Shown in pieces: positions 32,910 to 39,977 of a stretch of DNA of 45,954 nucleotides (the first letter of the stretch is position 1; each line of letters opens with the position of its first letter). The translations under genes were made by a program, and so were the position numbers. Location: positions 1 to 45,954 of IMG/VR virus record IMGVR_UViG_3300024288_000003, one strand, 5' to 3'. The notes below the pieces were generated by a model. That model was not told the origin of the DNA and searched no databases. It was given only the letters and a program-made list of their open reading frames with translations. Origin of the DNA: a virus.

Positions 32910-33115
32910 TGAGAGTGAAAGTTGACGATATAGTTTGTATATCAACTTATATGTATGGAGGTATGGAGGACAAAATAGGATTAGTTTTAGAGAAAATTCT
33001 TCCTTACAATGATGATAACAATATAATTCTCGTCAGAGTCGAACAAGAGTATGGACTCGCTGATCTAATTTTTATATCTACACATGACACAATCACTGTA
33101 ATTGGAGAACTTTGA
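32909..33115 (+). CDS. Small SH3-like beta protein, paralogue group
   Basis: A 68-residue protein starting MRVKVDDIVCISTYMYGG and ending TITVIGEL. Its strand pattern and end match the upstream tandem neighbour. TGATG overlap couples the two. The gene's 3' end carries GGAG that serves the GTG start of the next gene. No catalytic residues; probably a binding module. Confidence 0.7.
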   Translation: MRVKVDDIVCISTYMYGGMEDKIGLVLEKILPYNDDNNIILVRVEQEYGLADLIFISTHDTITVIGEL

Positions 33116-34114
33116 GTGAAAATCTTATGTGCATACTCATCCATTGAGTTCACATGCGATCATTTCCCTGCCTCACTGTTCTCAAGAGAAGCTTACCATC
33201 CAATCTTCAATCTACCCCAGAAGAAGCTTCTCTCATACATAGGCAAATGGTCAGCATCTGAACTCACACCGATTGATTCTTACCTACTCTTCCTTGCAAC
33301 TCTTAACTCATCTGATCTAATCGAATTCCGTGTACCTGCAATCCGCACCGATCGCACAGATTCTCTGATCGCACAAAATATGGAACCTCTGATGAAAACA
33401 ATCATCAGACTCAATACTGTAATGAATCCTGCAGTAGTGTTTCCTAGGTATGTGATCTCACCAGAGACACGAACTCTTGACAATGTTCACCATTGGATTC
33501 AAAATTGGAAAGAAGCTTACCAAGATTTCCTGGATGGTTATAAATCTGTCCATGAATCCCAAGATCTGATCCGTAGAGAGCATGCGATAGAGAGATTGAT
33601 TAAATCTCCTCACCGACCAATTGCATCCTATGCGGCATCGATTGCAGATTGGGCAGCAATTGCTGGAGAGTTTCCTGCATCTCAAACCATTTCGAGAATC
33701 ACAGGCAAACAGCTCACCATCTCAGATTACTGGAAAGAGATAATCATCCGCTGTACCAAGGAAGAACAGATCTTTTCCATCAATCGAGAAGATCTAGAAG
33801 AACTCATAGAGCATTGTGAGATCAACATCTCAGCAGGTCCAATCCTTGCTCATCATCTGTTCAAAGTTCTCCGTCATGCTAGAGAGCGACAGAAGAATTT
33901 CCTAGGTCTCGGGGATCTAGATATCAGGAGATCAACATTCCAGATATTGACATCCAGCGATAGTGTAGAGGATGCAAATCTCAGAGCATCTATCCAATCT
34001 GCTCCTCTAGATGAACCAAAAATCGAGAGTTACCCATCTAAATTCGCATACATGAAAGCGAAATTCCGCTATGATATGGCGAAAAAATACACTAAAGAAG
34101 GAGTCGATGTATGA
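33116..34114 (+). CDS. Unknown replication-block protein upstream of SF1 helicase
   Basis: A 332-residue soluble helical protein, GTG start at 33116 with GGAG 8 bases upstream. No P-loop or metal motif. Segments include CAYSSIEFTCDHFPA near the start, a Trp/Asp-rich middle (WIQNWKEAYQDFLDGY), AHHLFKVLRHARERQK and a C-terminal Lys-rich tail. Similar proteins occur just before RecD-like helicases in other phages, as far as I can recall, but I cannot give a function. It could be a helicase partner or loader (inference). Confidence 0.7.
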   Translation: MKILCAYSSIEFTCDHFPASLFSREAYHPIFNLPQKKLLSYIGKWSASELTPIDSYLLFLATLNSSDLIEFRVPAIRTDRTDSLIAQNMEPLMKTIIRLNTVMNPAVVFPRYVISPETRTLDNVHHWIQNWKEAYQDFLDGYKSVHESQDLIRREHAIERLIKSPHRPIASYAASIADWAAIAGEFPASQTISRITGKQLTISDYWKEIIIRCTKEEQIFSINREDLEELIEHCEINISAGPILAHHLFKVLRHARERQKNFLGLGDLDIRRSTFQILTSSDSVEDANLRASIQSAPLDEPKIESYPSKFAYMKAKFRYDMAKKYTKEGVDV

Positions 34115-34368
34115 GTAATGGTATAGATTATCCAGCTCAGGGACAAACAATTCCTGATCTAATCCGAGGTATCCAAGATTACAATTTCTCCCAACCATCT
34201 TGGTTCCCCAAAGATATTGATCTGATGGAATTCTTAGCTTGGGTACCAAAACACAAGGTTGGTAATTGGATGTATCTCATCGTCAAAGTACCTACATTGT
34301 ATAACCAAGATCTGGTGAGATGCGTCCATCAGAGATTCCAAGAATTCAGAGAAAGGCCAATCAAATGA
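34111..34368 (+). CDS. Small hypothetical protein coupled to helicase
   Basis: An 85-residue protein with ATGA overlaps at both ends, to the 33116 gene and to the helicase. A Trp-containing core (NFSQPSWFPKDIDLMEFL, WVPKHKVGNWMYLIV) and basic C-terminus (RCVHQRFQEFRERPIK) are seen. Not recognised. The double overlap suggests fixed stoichiometry with the helicase. Confidence 0.72.
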   Translation: MSNGIDYPAQGQTIPDLIRGIQDYNFSQPSWFPKDIDLMEFLAWVPKHKVGNWMYLIVKVPTLYNQDLVRCVHQRFQEFRERPIK

Positions 34369-36335
34369 GTGATAAACTCGCCGCTTTAACTGCTGCATTA
34401 AAAGCAAGGAATGAAGCTTCCAGGATTCTCCAAATGGCGAACGCAGAGAGCCTAGCCATAGGATCGCCGAAATCTTCTCTCTCCAATGGTATTGTGATTG
34501 ATGAATCTACGCCAATCAAACCAATCAAACCAATCAATCTCTCAGCACCTTCATGGAAAGATCAATTTCCAAGTGGTGAATCTCTAGCATCCAAAATTGC
34601 TCGACTCAGGCAATCAATGGCACGCGGCCAGGATTCCCAAATCACTGACATCGGTGTAGATGTAGAATCTCTCGCAACCAGGATAGATCCAAATGGTAAC
34701 AATCCTGACTCCGGAGCAGATATACCTCCTATCTCTCCCAACTCTGAAACAGCTGAACAGATCAATTCCGAATCATCCAAACCCACTATTCGCAATGACA
34801 TCATTACGGACAAATATGGCAACGAAATCATCTACAACTCGAAACAATCTTCCTTTATCGACATTGCTGGAACTCAGGGCAAATCTGCAGTTCTTATTGG
34901 GGCAGCAGGAACAGGTAAGACGACGTGCCAAAAAGGCGTTATCAAATCTCTCATCTCTACAGGACAAGTTGGAAAGCTTTCAGCAGATGGACATAAACAT
35001 TTGCAATCAGATACTCCAGGAATTGTCGTATGTGCATATACACGTAGAGCAGTTGCAAACATCCGTCGCAACGTGCCAGAAGAAATGCAAAACAATTGCA
35101 TCACTATCCACAAGCTCCTAGAATACCAACCTGTATATTACGAGGTGCAAGATTCAGTCAGCGGTGAGACGAAAACTAAGATGCAATTTGAGGCAACTCG
35201 ACACGCATCTCATCCATTACCTGCCTCGATCCACACTATAATTGTGGAAGAAGGATCGATGCTTGGAACTGATCTATACAAGGAGCTCTCAAATGCATGT
35301 CCACATACCCCACAGTTTATCTTTCTTGGAGATATCCAGCAGCTTCCTCCAGTGTTTGGGCCAGCAATCTTGGGATTCAAACTTCTGGAACTTCCTGTTG
35401 TTGAGCTCACCGATGTATATAGGCAGGCTTTGGAGAGTCCGATTATTTCGTTGGCACATCGTATTTTATCTGGTAAAGCTATCTCGCCAGAAGAATTCCC
35501 CAAATGGAAATTCCCAGGACAACTAACCATTCATCCTTGGAAGAAAAAGATCGATGCAACCAATGCCTTACAAACAGCAGGCATGTTTTTCACAGCAGCC
35601 TCAGATAACAATGTCTACGATCCAGCCGAGGACATGATCCTCATTCCATTCAATAAACAATTCGGTACAGATGAGCTGAATAAAATCATCGCCAATCATC
35701 TGGCTCACAAGCGAGGAGATTATGTCTATGAAATTGTTGCAGGATTCAACAAAATCTACCTCTCTCCTGGAGATAAAGTTCTCTACGATAAGGAAGATGC
35801 AACAATCCTTTCAATCGAATCGAATCCTGCATATTCCGGAGTCGATCCTGCGATGGAATCACGTACAATGGATTACTGGGGACACGATTCGAACTATGGA
35901 TCCGCACAGAATGTGGATGACGACACTGATGTCGATTTTCTCCTTTCCCAAGTAGCATCAGCTGCTTCTGGAGAAGATCGAGTTAATCAAGCATCTCATA
36001 TCATTGTACTCCGAATGAATGATTCTGATGCAACAGTAAGAATCAATTCCGCAGGTGACATAAATGCACTCCTCCTTGGTTACGCGCTCACAGTCCATAA
36101 GAGTCAAGGTTCTGAGTGGAGGAAAGTGTTCTTCGTTTGTCATCAAAGTCACGCAACAATGCTCCAAAGGGAATTACTATACACGGCTGTTACTCGGGCA
36201 AGGGAAGAGTTGTATGTTATCTGTGAGCCCGAAACTTTTGTGAAAGGAATACAGAGCCAGAGAGTTAAAGGTGACACTTTGGAAGAGAAAGCTGAAGTGT
36301 TCAAAGGTAAACTAACTGAAGGATTCAAGCTATGA
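34365..36335 (+). CDS. SF1 DNA helicase (RecD/Dda-like)
   Basis: A 656-residue protein. A variable 150-residue N-terminus (Ser/Pro/Asn-rich, probably disordered) precedes the helicase core: Walker A GAAGTGKT (179-186), motif II IIVEEGSM, motif III FLGDIQQLPP, motif V LTVHKSQGSEW, motif VI YTAVTRAREELY near the C-terminus. The KSQGSEW and TRAREELY pair is typical of RecD and T4 Dda-type 5'-3' helicases. It would act in replication or recombination with the Sak4-like protein, nuclease and polymerase. ATG 34365 is chosen because of its ATGA overlap; the open frame upstream from 34320 runs inside the previous gene. Confidence 0.9.
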   Translation: MSDKLAALTAALKARNEASRILQMANAESLAIGSPKSSLSNGIVIDESTPIKPIKPINLSAPSWKDQFPSGESLASKIARLRQSMARGQDSQITDIGVDVESLATRIDPNGNNPDSGADIPPISPNSETAEQINSESSKPTIRNDIITDKYGNEIIYNSKQSSFIDIAGTQGKSAVLIGAAGTGKTTCQKGVIKSLISTGQVGKLSADGHKHLQSDTPGIVVCAYTRRAVANIRRNVPEEMQNNCITIHKLLEYQPVYYEVQDSVSGETKTKMQFEATRHASHPLPASIHTIIVEEGSMLGTDLYKELSNACPHTPQFIFLGDIQQLPPVFGPAILGFKLLELPVVELTDVYRQALESPIISLAHRILSGKAISPEEFPKWKFPGQLTIHPWKKKIDATNALQTAGMFFTAASDNNVYDPAEDMILIPFNKQFGTDELNKIIANHLAHKRGDYVYEIVAGFNKIYLSPGDKVLYDKEDATILSIESNPAYSGVDPAMESRTMDYWGHDSNYGSAQNVDDDTDVDFLLSQVASAASGEDRVNQASHIIVLRMNDSDATVRINSAGDINALLLGYALTVHKSQGSEWRKVFFVCHQSHATMLQRELLYTAVTRAREELYVICEPETFVKGIQSQRVKGDTLEEKAEVFKGKLTEGFKL

Positions 36336-36529
36336 TTCCAATTCCAATTTCTGCTGCAGGCGATATAGCTAAGCGATATGGTTATGATCAAGTAATCATC
36401 GTTGCTCGTGCGATAGACAAAGGTGAACATGTCACCACTTATGGCAAAGACAGAGCTAATTGTGAAGTTGCTGCCAAAATAGGTGACTTCTTCAAATTCA
36501 AATTGATGGGCTGGGTTGATAAAATCTAA
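36332..36529 (+). CDS. Small conserved-type phage protein
   Basis: A 65-residue protein: IPISAAGDIAKRYGYDQVII, ARAIDKGEHVTTYGKDRANC and a C-terminal EVAAKIGDFF. The YGYDQVIIVAR plus HVTTYGK combination is one I have seen in many short phage proteins without assigned function. ATGA overlap with the helicase. Confidence 0.75.
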   Translation: MIPIPISAAGDIAKRYGYDQVIIVARAIDKGEHVTTYGKDRANCEVAAKIGDFFKFKLMGWVDKI

Positions 36530-36539
36530 AGGAGATCAC

Positions 36540-36713
36540 ATGCATTCTGTAGACACGTTTAAAATGGCGCAAGCAATTCTTAATTTTATATTCTCTCTTA
36601 AACCAACTGATGGATGTCCTTTTGATAGTGAAGTTGTAGCTATTGCTAAAAAGATTTATATTGAACAAATTGAAGAAACCAAAGAGAGAAATGCTCCCAA
36701 GGAGATCACATGA
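36540..36713 (+). CDS. Small hypothetical protein
   Basis: A 57-residue protein of mostly helical residues (MAQAILNFIFSLKPTDG, EVVAIAKKIYIEQIEE). AAGGAG lies directly upstream of ATG 36540 with the same AAGGAGATCACATG arrangement that precedes the next gene, so the starts are unambiguous. Stop overlaps the next start (ATGA). Function unknown. Confidence 0.7.
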   Translation: MHSVDTFKMAQAILNFIFSLKPTDGCPFDSEVVAIAKKIYIEQIEETKERNAPKEIT

Positions 36714-36901
36714 ATGGCCAAGAACTCTACAACATCCACTGTGAAGCCTGGGAAGAAAAGTTCCCAGAAAATATCCCAGAACCAGATTGGGTTCGACTCT
36801 CAGCAACCTACAAAGAAGTCTGGAATCTCACAGCAGAGCGAGCCACAGAATCCATATTTCTCAGTCAAACTCTCCGTTCTAAGCCTTTGGCTCCTACATA
36901 A
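36710..36901 (+). CDS. Small acidic protein (frame A of an overlapping pair)
   Basis: A 63-residue protein NGQELYNIHCEAWEEKFPEN, then DWVRLSATYKEVWNLTAERA. It has AAGGAG five bases upstream. Its style (Trp-rich, ELYxIHCxAW and YKEVW) resembles small phage proteins that I have seen next to helicase genes. It overlaps a second open frame starting four bases later at 36714 (see findings). Confidence 0.7.
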   Translation: MNGQELYNIHCEAWEEKFPENIPEPDWVRLSATYKEVWNLTAERATESIFLSQTLRSKPLAPT

Positions 36902-36989
36902 CGGTACTCCAGGACAACAACCAAAAGATACTTACTACAGTTGGTATGCGGAGTTTCTCCACAAACATGGAAAAGGATGGAATGTTTAA
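36714..36989 (+). CDS. Overlapping open frame (frame B), possible second product
   Basis: A 91-residue frame starting ATG GCC at 36714, nine bases after the same AAGGAG that serves 36710. Its first half is the shifted reading of frame A and is Lys/Ser/Thr-rich, while the second half (LSVLSLWLLHNGTPGQQ and DTYYSWYAEFLHKHG) extends beyond frame A and looks protein-like, with an aromatic cluster. Either it is a true overprinted gene, or frame A continues into it after a frameshift. Not certain. Confidence 0.4.
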   Translation: MAKNSTTSTVKPGKKSSQKISQNQIGFDSQQPTKKSGISQQSEPQNPYFSVKLSVLSLWLLHNGTPGQQPKDTYYSWYAEFLHKHGKGWNV

Positions 36990-37020
36990 AGCATACCTAA
37001 CTTAGATTGAGCGGGGCCCC

Positions 37021-37049
37021 TTGACAAACTTCTCGGCCTCCTGTATTAT
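37021..37049 (+). promoter_or_regulatory. Strong sigma-70-type promoter
   Basis: TTGACA (37021-37026), a 17-bp spacer and TATTAT (37044-37049): perfect -35 and a one-mismatch -10. It directly follows a GGGGCCCC palindrome (37012-37019) and lies about 80 bases upstream of ATG 37132. The best rightward promoter that I can find in the window. A small ATCGG/CCGAT hairpin (37057-37076 region) falls in the leader. Confidence 0.85.
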
Positions 37050-37131
37050 CCCTTCCATCGGTTAGGTTTGCCCCGATCAGAAATGCAAACCAATCCTCCA
37101 CAAACTAATCGCCGTATCCCGGCAATACACC

Positions 37132-37836
37132 ATGAACGACACTACTGCTACTGCAACTGCTGCAATCGCTGGCACTCCAGCAATCCAAGCAAATTTTGAT
37201 AAAACCGTTGATGCAACTGATTTCAAGTTCCGTTTTAAGAAAGATAAGCTCGGCAATCAGCGTGCAAACGTTGAACTCAAGGCTTATGTTCCTTCGGTTG
37301 AAGGTATCATTGCAATCCTCGAAAAGGGTGGCAAAGGTCTTGAACTTCTGAAAGATGCAATCTCTGACACGGTTCGCTCTGCAATTGCAGCTGATGTTGC
37401 CGAAGATGAGAAGTATGCTCAAGCAACTTTCGATGCAGCTACTCTCCAACTCAAGGATGAGAAGGGTGAGGTTATTGCAACTCTCCCGAAGTATTCTTGG
37501 GAAGCAATTGCCAATCAGCCTCGCGAAGATCGTCGTGCATCTACGATTGATACGGAAACTTGGGAAGCTTTTGCCAAGGATTATCAGGAAGTCATGCCTG
37601 GAGTTACTGCGAAGTCTGCAGAAGCTGTTGCCAATGCAACGATCGTTTTCCTGAAGAAGTTCTCGATTGTGAAAACCAACAAGGATGTGCTTGCGAAGCT
37701 GAAGGAACAGCTTGGTTTGTACATGGAACATTCCAAGAATGCAGAACAGTTCTCGGAAATCCTTGAACTTCTACTCAAGAAGGTTGATACGTACCTGGGC
37801 GCAGATGATGTCCAGAAATTGGTTGAGAATCTGTAA
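37132..37836 (+). CDS. Abundant-type protein of unknown function behind strong promoter
   Basis: A 234-residue protein with Thr/Ala-rich start, FKFRFKKDKLGNQRANVELKA, then helix-rich DVAEDEKYAQ, EVMPGVTAKSAEAVANA and LYMEHSKNAEQFSEILELLL. Codon choice stands apart: Arg is mostly CGT or CGC and Lys often AAG, where neighbours prefer AGA, CGA and AAA, which fits a highly translated gene. No clear ribosome binding site precedes ATG 37132. Possible roles include a DNA-binding coat or inhibitor; none can be shown. No homologous motif recognised. Confidence 0.78.
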   Translation: MNDTTATATAAIAGTPAIQANFDKTVDATDFKFRFKKDKLGNQRANVELKAYVPSVEGIIAILEKGGKGLELLKDAISDTVRSAIAADVAEDEKYAQATFDAATLQLKDEKGEVIATLPKYSWEAIANQPREDRRASTIDTETWEAFAKDYQEVMPGVTAKSAEAVANATIVFLKKFSIVKTNKDVLAKLKEQLGLYMEHSKNAEQFSEILELLLKKVDTYLGADDVQKLVENL

Positions 37837-37842
37837 AGAATT

Positions 37843-37877
37843 CGCGGGATTGACACAGTTAACGAACTAAACCCGCG
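37843..37877 (+). terminator. GC-rich stem after the 37132 gene
   Basis: CGCGGG (37843-37848) pairs with CCCGCG (37872-37877) around a 23-nt loop that contains a GTTAAC palindrome. There is no T-run downstream, so it is weak as an intrinsic terminator; it begins seven bases after the stop and could be an mRNA stabiliser or the 5' part of the structured region. Confidence 0.4.
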
Positions 37878-37910
37878 TCACATCTCCTAGGCATGAGTAT
37901 AAACTGCCTG

Positions 37911-38041
37911 CTCATACTGATGTCTATTAGATGGTAACTTTCAGAGTCCTCCCTACTAGGCGTGCCAACATCTAGTTTCTGGAAGATCTAAGCATAAAAT
38001 ACTCCAAGTTCTGGGGAGTGGCTAGTAGATATCAGTATGAG
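37911..38041. ncRNA. Candidate structured RNA: 20-bp closing helix
   Basis: Arms 37911-37930 (starts CTCATACTGAT) and 38022-38041 (ends ATCAGTATGAG) are complementary at 18 of 20 positions, and both differences are G-T/T-G, so the RNA helix would be unbroken with two wobbles. It encloses about 90 nt, with an inner ACTCC/GGAGT hairpin (38001-38019). No supportable gene lies within 37837-38192. Wobble-only differences favour RNA over DNA function. The second arm also overlaps a 62-codon spurious frame. Role and family unknown; strand could be either. Confidence 0.6.
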
Positions 38042-38192
38042 TATAGAGTATGGGAGATAGATTGATTGGTTTATATAGGTGTGCATTGGAACTCGATAAC
38101 CAATGGGTAAGAGTTAAAACGATACCAACTATAGCAGCACGTGTACAGCTGGGGTCGAATCCAGTACGGATAACTCCAAGGAAATCCGAGGA

Positions 38193-38495
38193 ATGTTTAG
38201 TTGGAATACTAGTAATCGGCCAGTGTACACCTATATGAGTCAGTATGAAGAGTCAATGTATAAGCCCTTATGGGAGAAATTAAAAGCAGATAAACGGGTA
38301 TCCGTAACTGCCAATAAAGCTCTTCACCCTAGAATTATTAAAGCAGTTAAGAAACGTAAGTGGCTCGACATAGGATTCAAGCTACAAATAGAACCTAACA
38401 GAGCTCTCCTCTCTCATGCTCGACAACATTCGATCCTCACATTTTTTCTAGAACTCAAGTCTCCTCCCAAAACATACACTGCGAAAGATTTTTGA
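38193..38495 (+). CDS. Small basic hypothetical protein
   Basis: A 100-residue protein: RPVYTYMSQYEESMYKPLWE, LKADKRVSVTANKALHPRI and IKAVKKRKWLDIGFKLQ. The basic KKRKW cluster and alternation of strand and helix suggest nucleic acid contact (inference). AAGGA precedes ATG 38193 at long spacing; a downstream ATG at 38235 is an alternative start. Not recognised. Confidence 0.68.
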   Translation: MFSWNTSNRPVYTYMSQYEESMYKPLWEKLKADKRVSVTANKALHPRIIKAVKKRKWLDIGFKLQIEPNRALLSHARQHSILTFFLELKSPPKTYTAKDF

Positions 38496-38505
38496 GGCCA
38501 TCCAC

Positions 38506-38730
38506 ATGACACGCTCTACAACTTATATCTCCATCAAAGGTACAACTCTCAGAGAAACTGAGAAAGCTGTACAATTCCGTATCATCGATGTAGGTGGAGA
38601 AGAGATCGATGCCGTTGATAAGTGGATTCCATTCTCTCAAACTGAGAAACGATTCACTGATCCTCACTCAGAGGGTGAAGATACAATGATGATCTCTGAA
38701 TGGATTGCAGATAAGTTGGGGCTCACATGA
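38506..38730 (+). CDS. Small conserved-type hypothetical protein
   Basis: A 74-residue protein: STTYISIKGTTLRETEKAVQ, KWIPFSQTEK, DTMMISEWIADKLGL. The KWIPFSQ segment followed by SEWIA is a pattern seen in short phage proteins of unknown role, in my memory. It overlaps the next gene's ATGA. Function unknown. Confidence 0.7.
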   Translation: MTRSTTYISIKGTTLRETEKAVQFRIIDVGGEEIDAVDKWIPFSQTEKRFTDPHSEGEDTMMISEWIADKLGLT

Positions 38731-39041
38731 GTGATCAGATCAATCCAATTGTGAATCCTTGGCATCCAATGTCTAATCCAGTAGATGTCAAACATCTCGG
38801 TAAGTTATTGGAAGAGCTTGGGGAACTTACAGCTGCAGTTTCCAGATGCCTCATCCAAGGTATAGATGAGTCAGAGCCAATCACAGGGAAATCAAATCGT
38901 GTGTGGCTTGAAGAAGAAATTGCAGATGTAGAAGCTTGTATAGATCTTGTGATGGAGAGATTCAATCTCAATTATCGTGATATTCTTAATCGTACAATGA
39001 AAAAGAGAGATCGTCTCAAATCTTGGCATTCAATGGCATAG
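38727..39041 (+). CDS. Second MazG-like pyrophosphohydrolase
   Basis: A 104-residue alpha protein: KHLGKLLEELGELTAAVSRC gives the E-x-x-E metal site (LEELGEL), and RVWLEEEIADVEACID gives the second (E-x-x-D), as in MazG and related all-alpha NTP pyrophosphatases. Shorter than the one at 1986 and not closely similar in sequence, so probably acquired separately. It starts in an ATGA overlap. Probable nucleotide-pool or alarmone role. Confidence 0.82.
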   Translation: MSDQINPIVNPWHPMSNPVDVKHLGKLLEELGELTAAVSRCLIQGIDESEPITGKSNRVWLEEEIADVEACIDLVMERFNLNYRDILNRTMKKRDRLKSWHSMA

Positions 39042-39050
39042 GAGAACACA

Positions 39051-39203
39051 ATGGAATTCCTCACAAAATTCATAGTTGATTCTGTCCTCACACTCACACT
39101 TCTCCCATACACTCCACCTCCCCCTACAATCTCAGACATCTCAGCTCAACTCAGGTACACTCAAGTAGAGTTCGCTGCGATCGGAACTAAGGAGTATAAG
39201 TGA
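39051..39203 (+). CDS. Short hypothetical protein (50 aa)
   Basis: A 50-residue protein with hydrophobic start (MEFLTKFIVDSVLTLTLL), a PYTPPPPT hinge and a polar tail. The first 20 residues could be a membrane anchor. AGGAG precedes the ATG at six bases. The stop is one base before the next gene's start, which uses AAGGAG in this gene's last codons. Function unknown. Confidence 0.68.
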   Translation: MEFLTKFIVDSVLTLTLLPYTPPPPTISDISAQLRYTQVEFAAIGTKEYK

Positions 39204-39204
39204 T

Positions 39205-39486
39205 ATGAGTGAAGCACCAGCCCTAGGATTTGAACTGCGCGAGAAATGTCTTGCTCTCCAGCAAACCATTCTCGATCGCCATCCTCGCCTACCAATTCTT
39301 CTCCGAGAAATCCATACAACTCTCTCCAAATATCCTGAGCAGGTAACTCTCATGACTGAGGATGAGATTGCAATAGTTGTATCTGGTCTCAAGATACAAA
39401 CTGGTGTAGAATTTGCAGCAGCTGCTACGAAATCTGCACCTACGAAAGCTTTGAAAGCGAAACTTAACTCAACGGATGCTTTTTAA
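39205..39486 (+). CDS. Hypothetical protein in recombination block
   Basis: A 93-residue helical protein (LGFELREKCLALQQTILDRHP, LPILLREIHTTLSKYPEQV) ending in a flexible Lys/Ala-rich tail. Proteins of this pattern are common beside phage recombination genes, but I cannot name the function. AAGGAG lies ten bases upstream. Confidence 0.72.
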   Translation: MSEAPALGFELREKCLALQQTILDRHPRLPILLREIHTTLSKYPEQVTLMTEDEIAIVVSGLKIQTGVEFAAAATKSAPTKALKAKLNSTDAF

Positions 39487-39488
39487 CC

Positions 39489-39644
39489 ATGCCTAATGTA
39501 CATACTCCAGAGCGCGGTCTCGATGAATCTTTCTCAGCGTATAAAAGGCGTAGGCTTGAGTCGAAAAGAATCATGCTTCGTCAAACTAATCCATCCAAGG
39601 GAATGAATCTTGATCCGATTTCCAATCATAGGCGCGGCGCATGA
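39489..39644 (+). CDS. Short basic hypothetical protein (51 aa)
   Basis: A 51-residue Arg-rich protein: MPNVHTPERGLDESFSAYKR, followed by RRLESKRIMLRQTNPS. It starts two bases after the previous stop without its own Shine-Dalgarno, so it depends on coupling. Its stop overlaps the next ATG (ATGA). The RxxRxK pattern suggests nucleic acid binding, as inference. Confidence 0.65.
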   Translation: MPNVHTPERGLDESFSAYKRRRLESKRIMLRQTNPSKGMNLDPISNHRRGA

Positions 39645-39829
39645 ATACTCCACTTGTTGAGTTATCTGATCCTCGCTATTCCTCCGCTGTGAACCAACTC
39701 TTCATCCCTGGAATCAAATTCTCTCGCGATGCCAATCCAACCAACTGGACAAACCTCAAGCGTCTTCCTATTGCAGTAATAATTATATACTCCAACTGGA
39801 ACAGCTTCAAATCAATGCCTGCTCTCTAA
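39641..39829 (+). CDS. Hypothetical protein, possibly frameshifted
   Basis: A 62-residue frame beginning in an ATGA overlap. The first 45 residues (TPLVELSDPRYSSAVNQLFI, FSRDANPTNWTNLKRLPIA) look real; the last part does not. In the -1 frame from 39775 an open, protein-like run of about 68 codons continues to the nuclease start, without any ATG. The gene may be one frameshifted or truncated unit. Function unknown. Confidence 0.6.
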   Translation: MNTPLVELSDPRYSSAVNQLFIPGIKFSRDANPTNWTNLKRLPIAVIIIYSNWNSFKSMPAL

Positions 39830-39977
39830 ATCCTCCTCTCACCAAAGAAGAAGCCTGTGTTCTACGGGCTTTTTTGTCTTCTTGGGATCGGAGAACTTTC
39901 TATCCATTCTGGCATTGGTTAGATTGTCAATCAATCGGCGGAGTACACAATGAGGTATATGATAAAGAGATCATCTT
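39775..39977 (+). pseudogene. Open frame without start codon, likely C-terminal part of the 39641 gene
   Basis: The -1 frame relative to 39641 reads YILQLEQLQINACSLNPP, LTKEEACVLRAFLSSWDRR, then FYPFWHWLDCQSIGGVHNEV before the nuclease ATG at 39978. It has no ATG upstream and looks like coding sequence (aromatic and charged residues in a believable order). A single-base indel near 39770-39790, a sequencing error or programmed frameshifting would join it to the 39641 frame. It continues open into the nuclease gene, so its true end is not clear. Confidence 0.45.

Noticed and set aside
38140-38176. tRNA-like T-arm (CTGGGGTCGAATCCAG)
   Set aside because: The loop length is off by one for a T-arm, and no matching acceptor or anticodon stem could be placed upstream, so no tRNA is called.
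38196-38228. Resemblance to a 16S rRNA segment (GGAATNNCTAGTAATCG-type)
   Set aside because: Only about 15 bases match loosely and they lie inside a credible coding frame (38193-38495); most likely chance.
38050-38238. 62-codon open frame in the gap before 38193
   Set aside because: Weak start, protein sequence unlike its neighbours, overlaps the next gene by 46 bp and begins just beyond the second arm of the candidate RNA helix; kept as non-coding.
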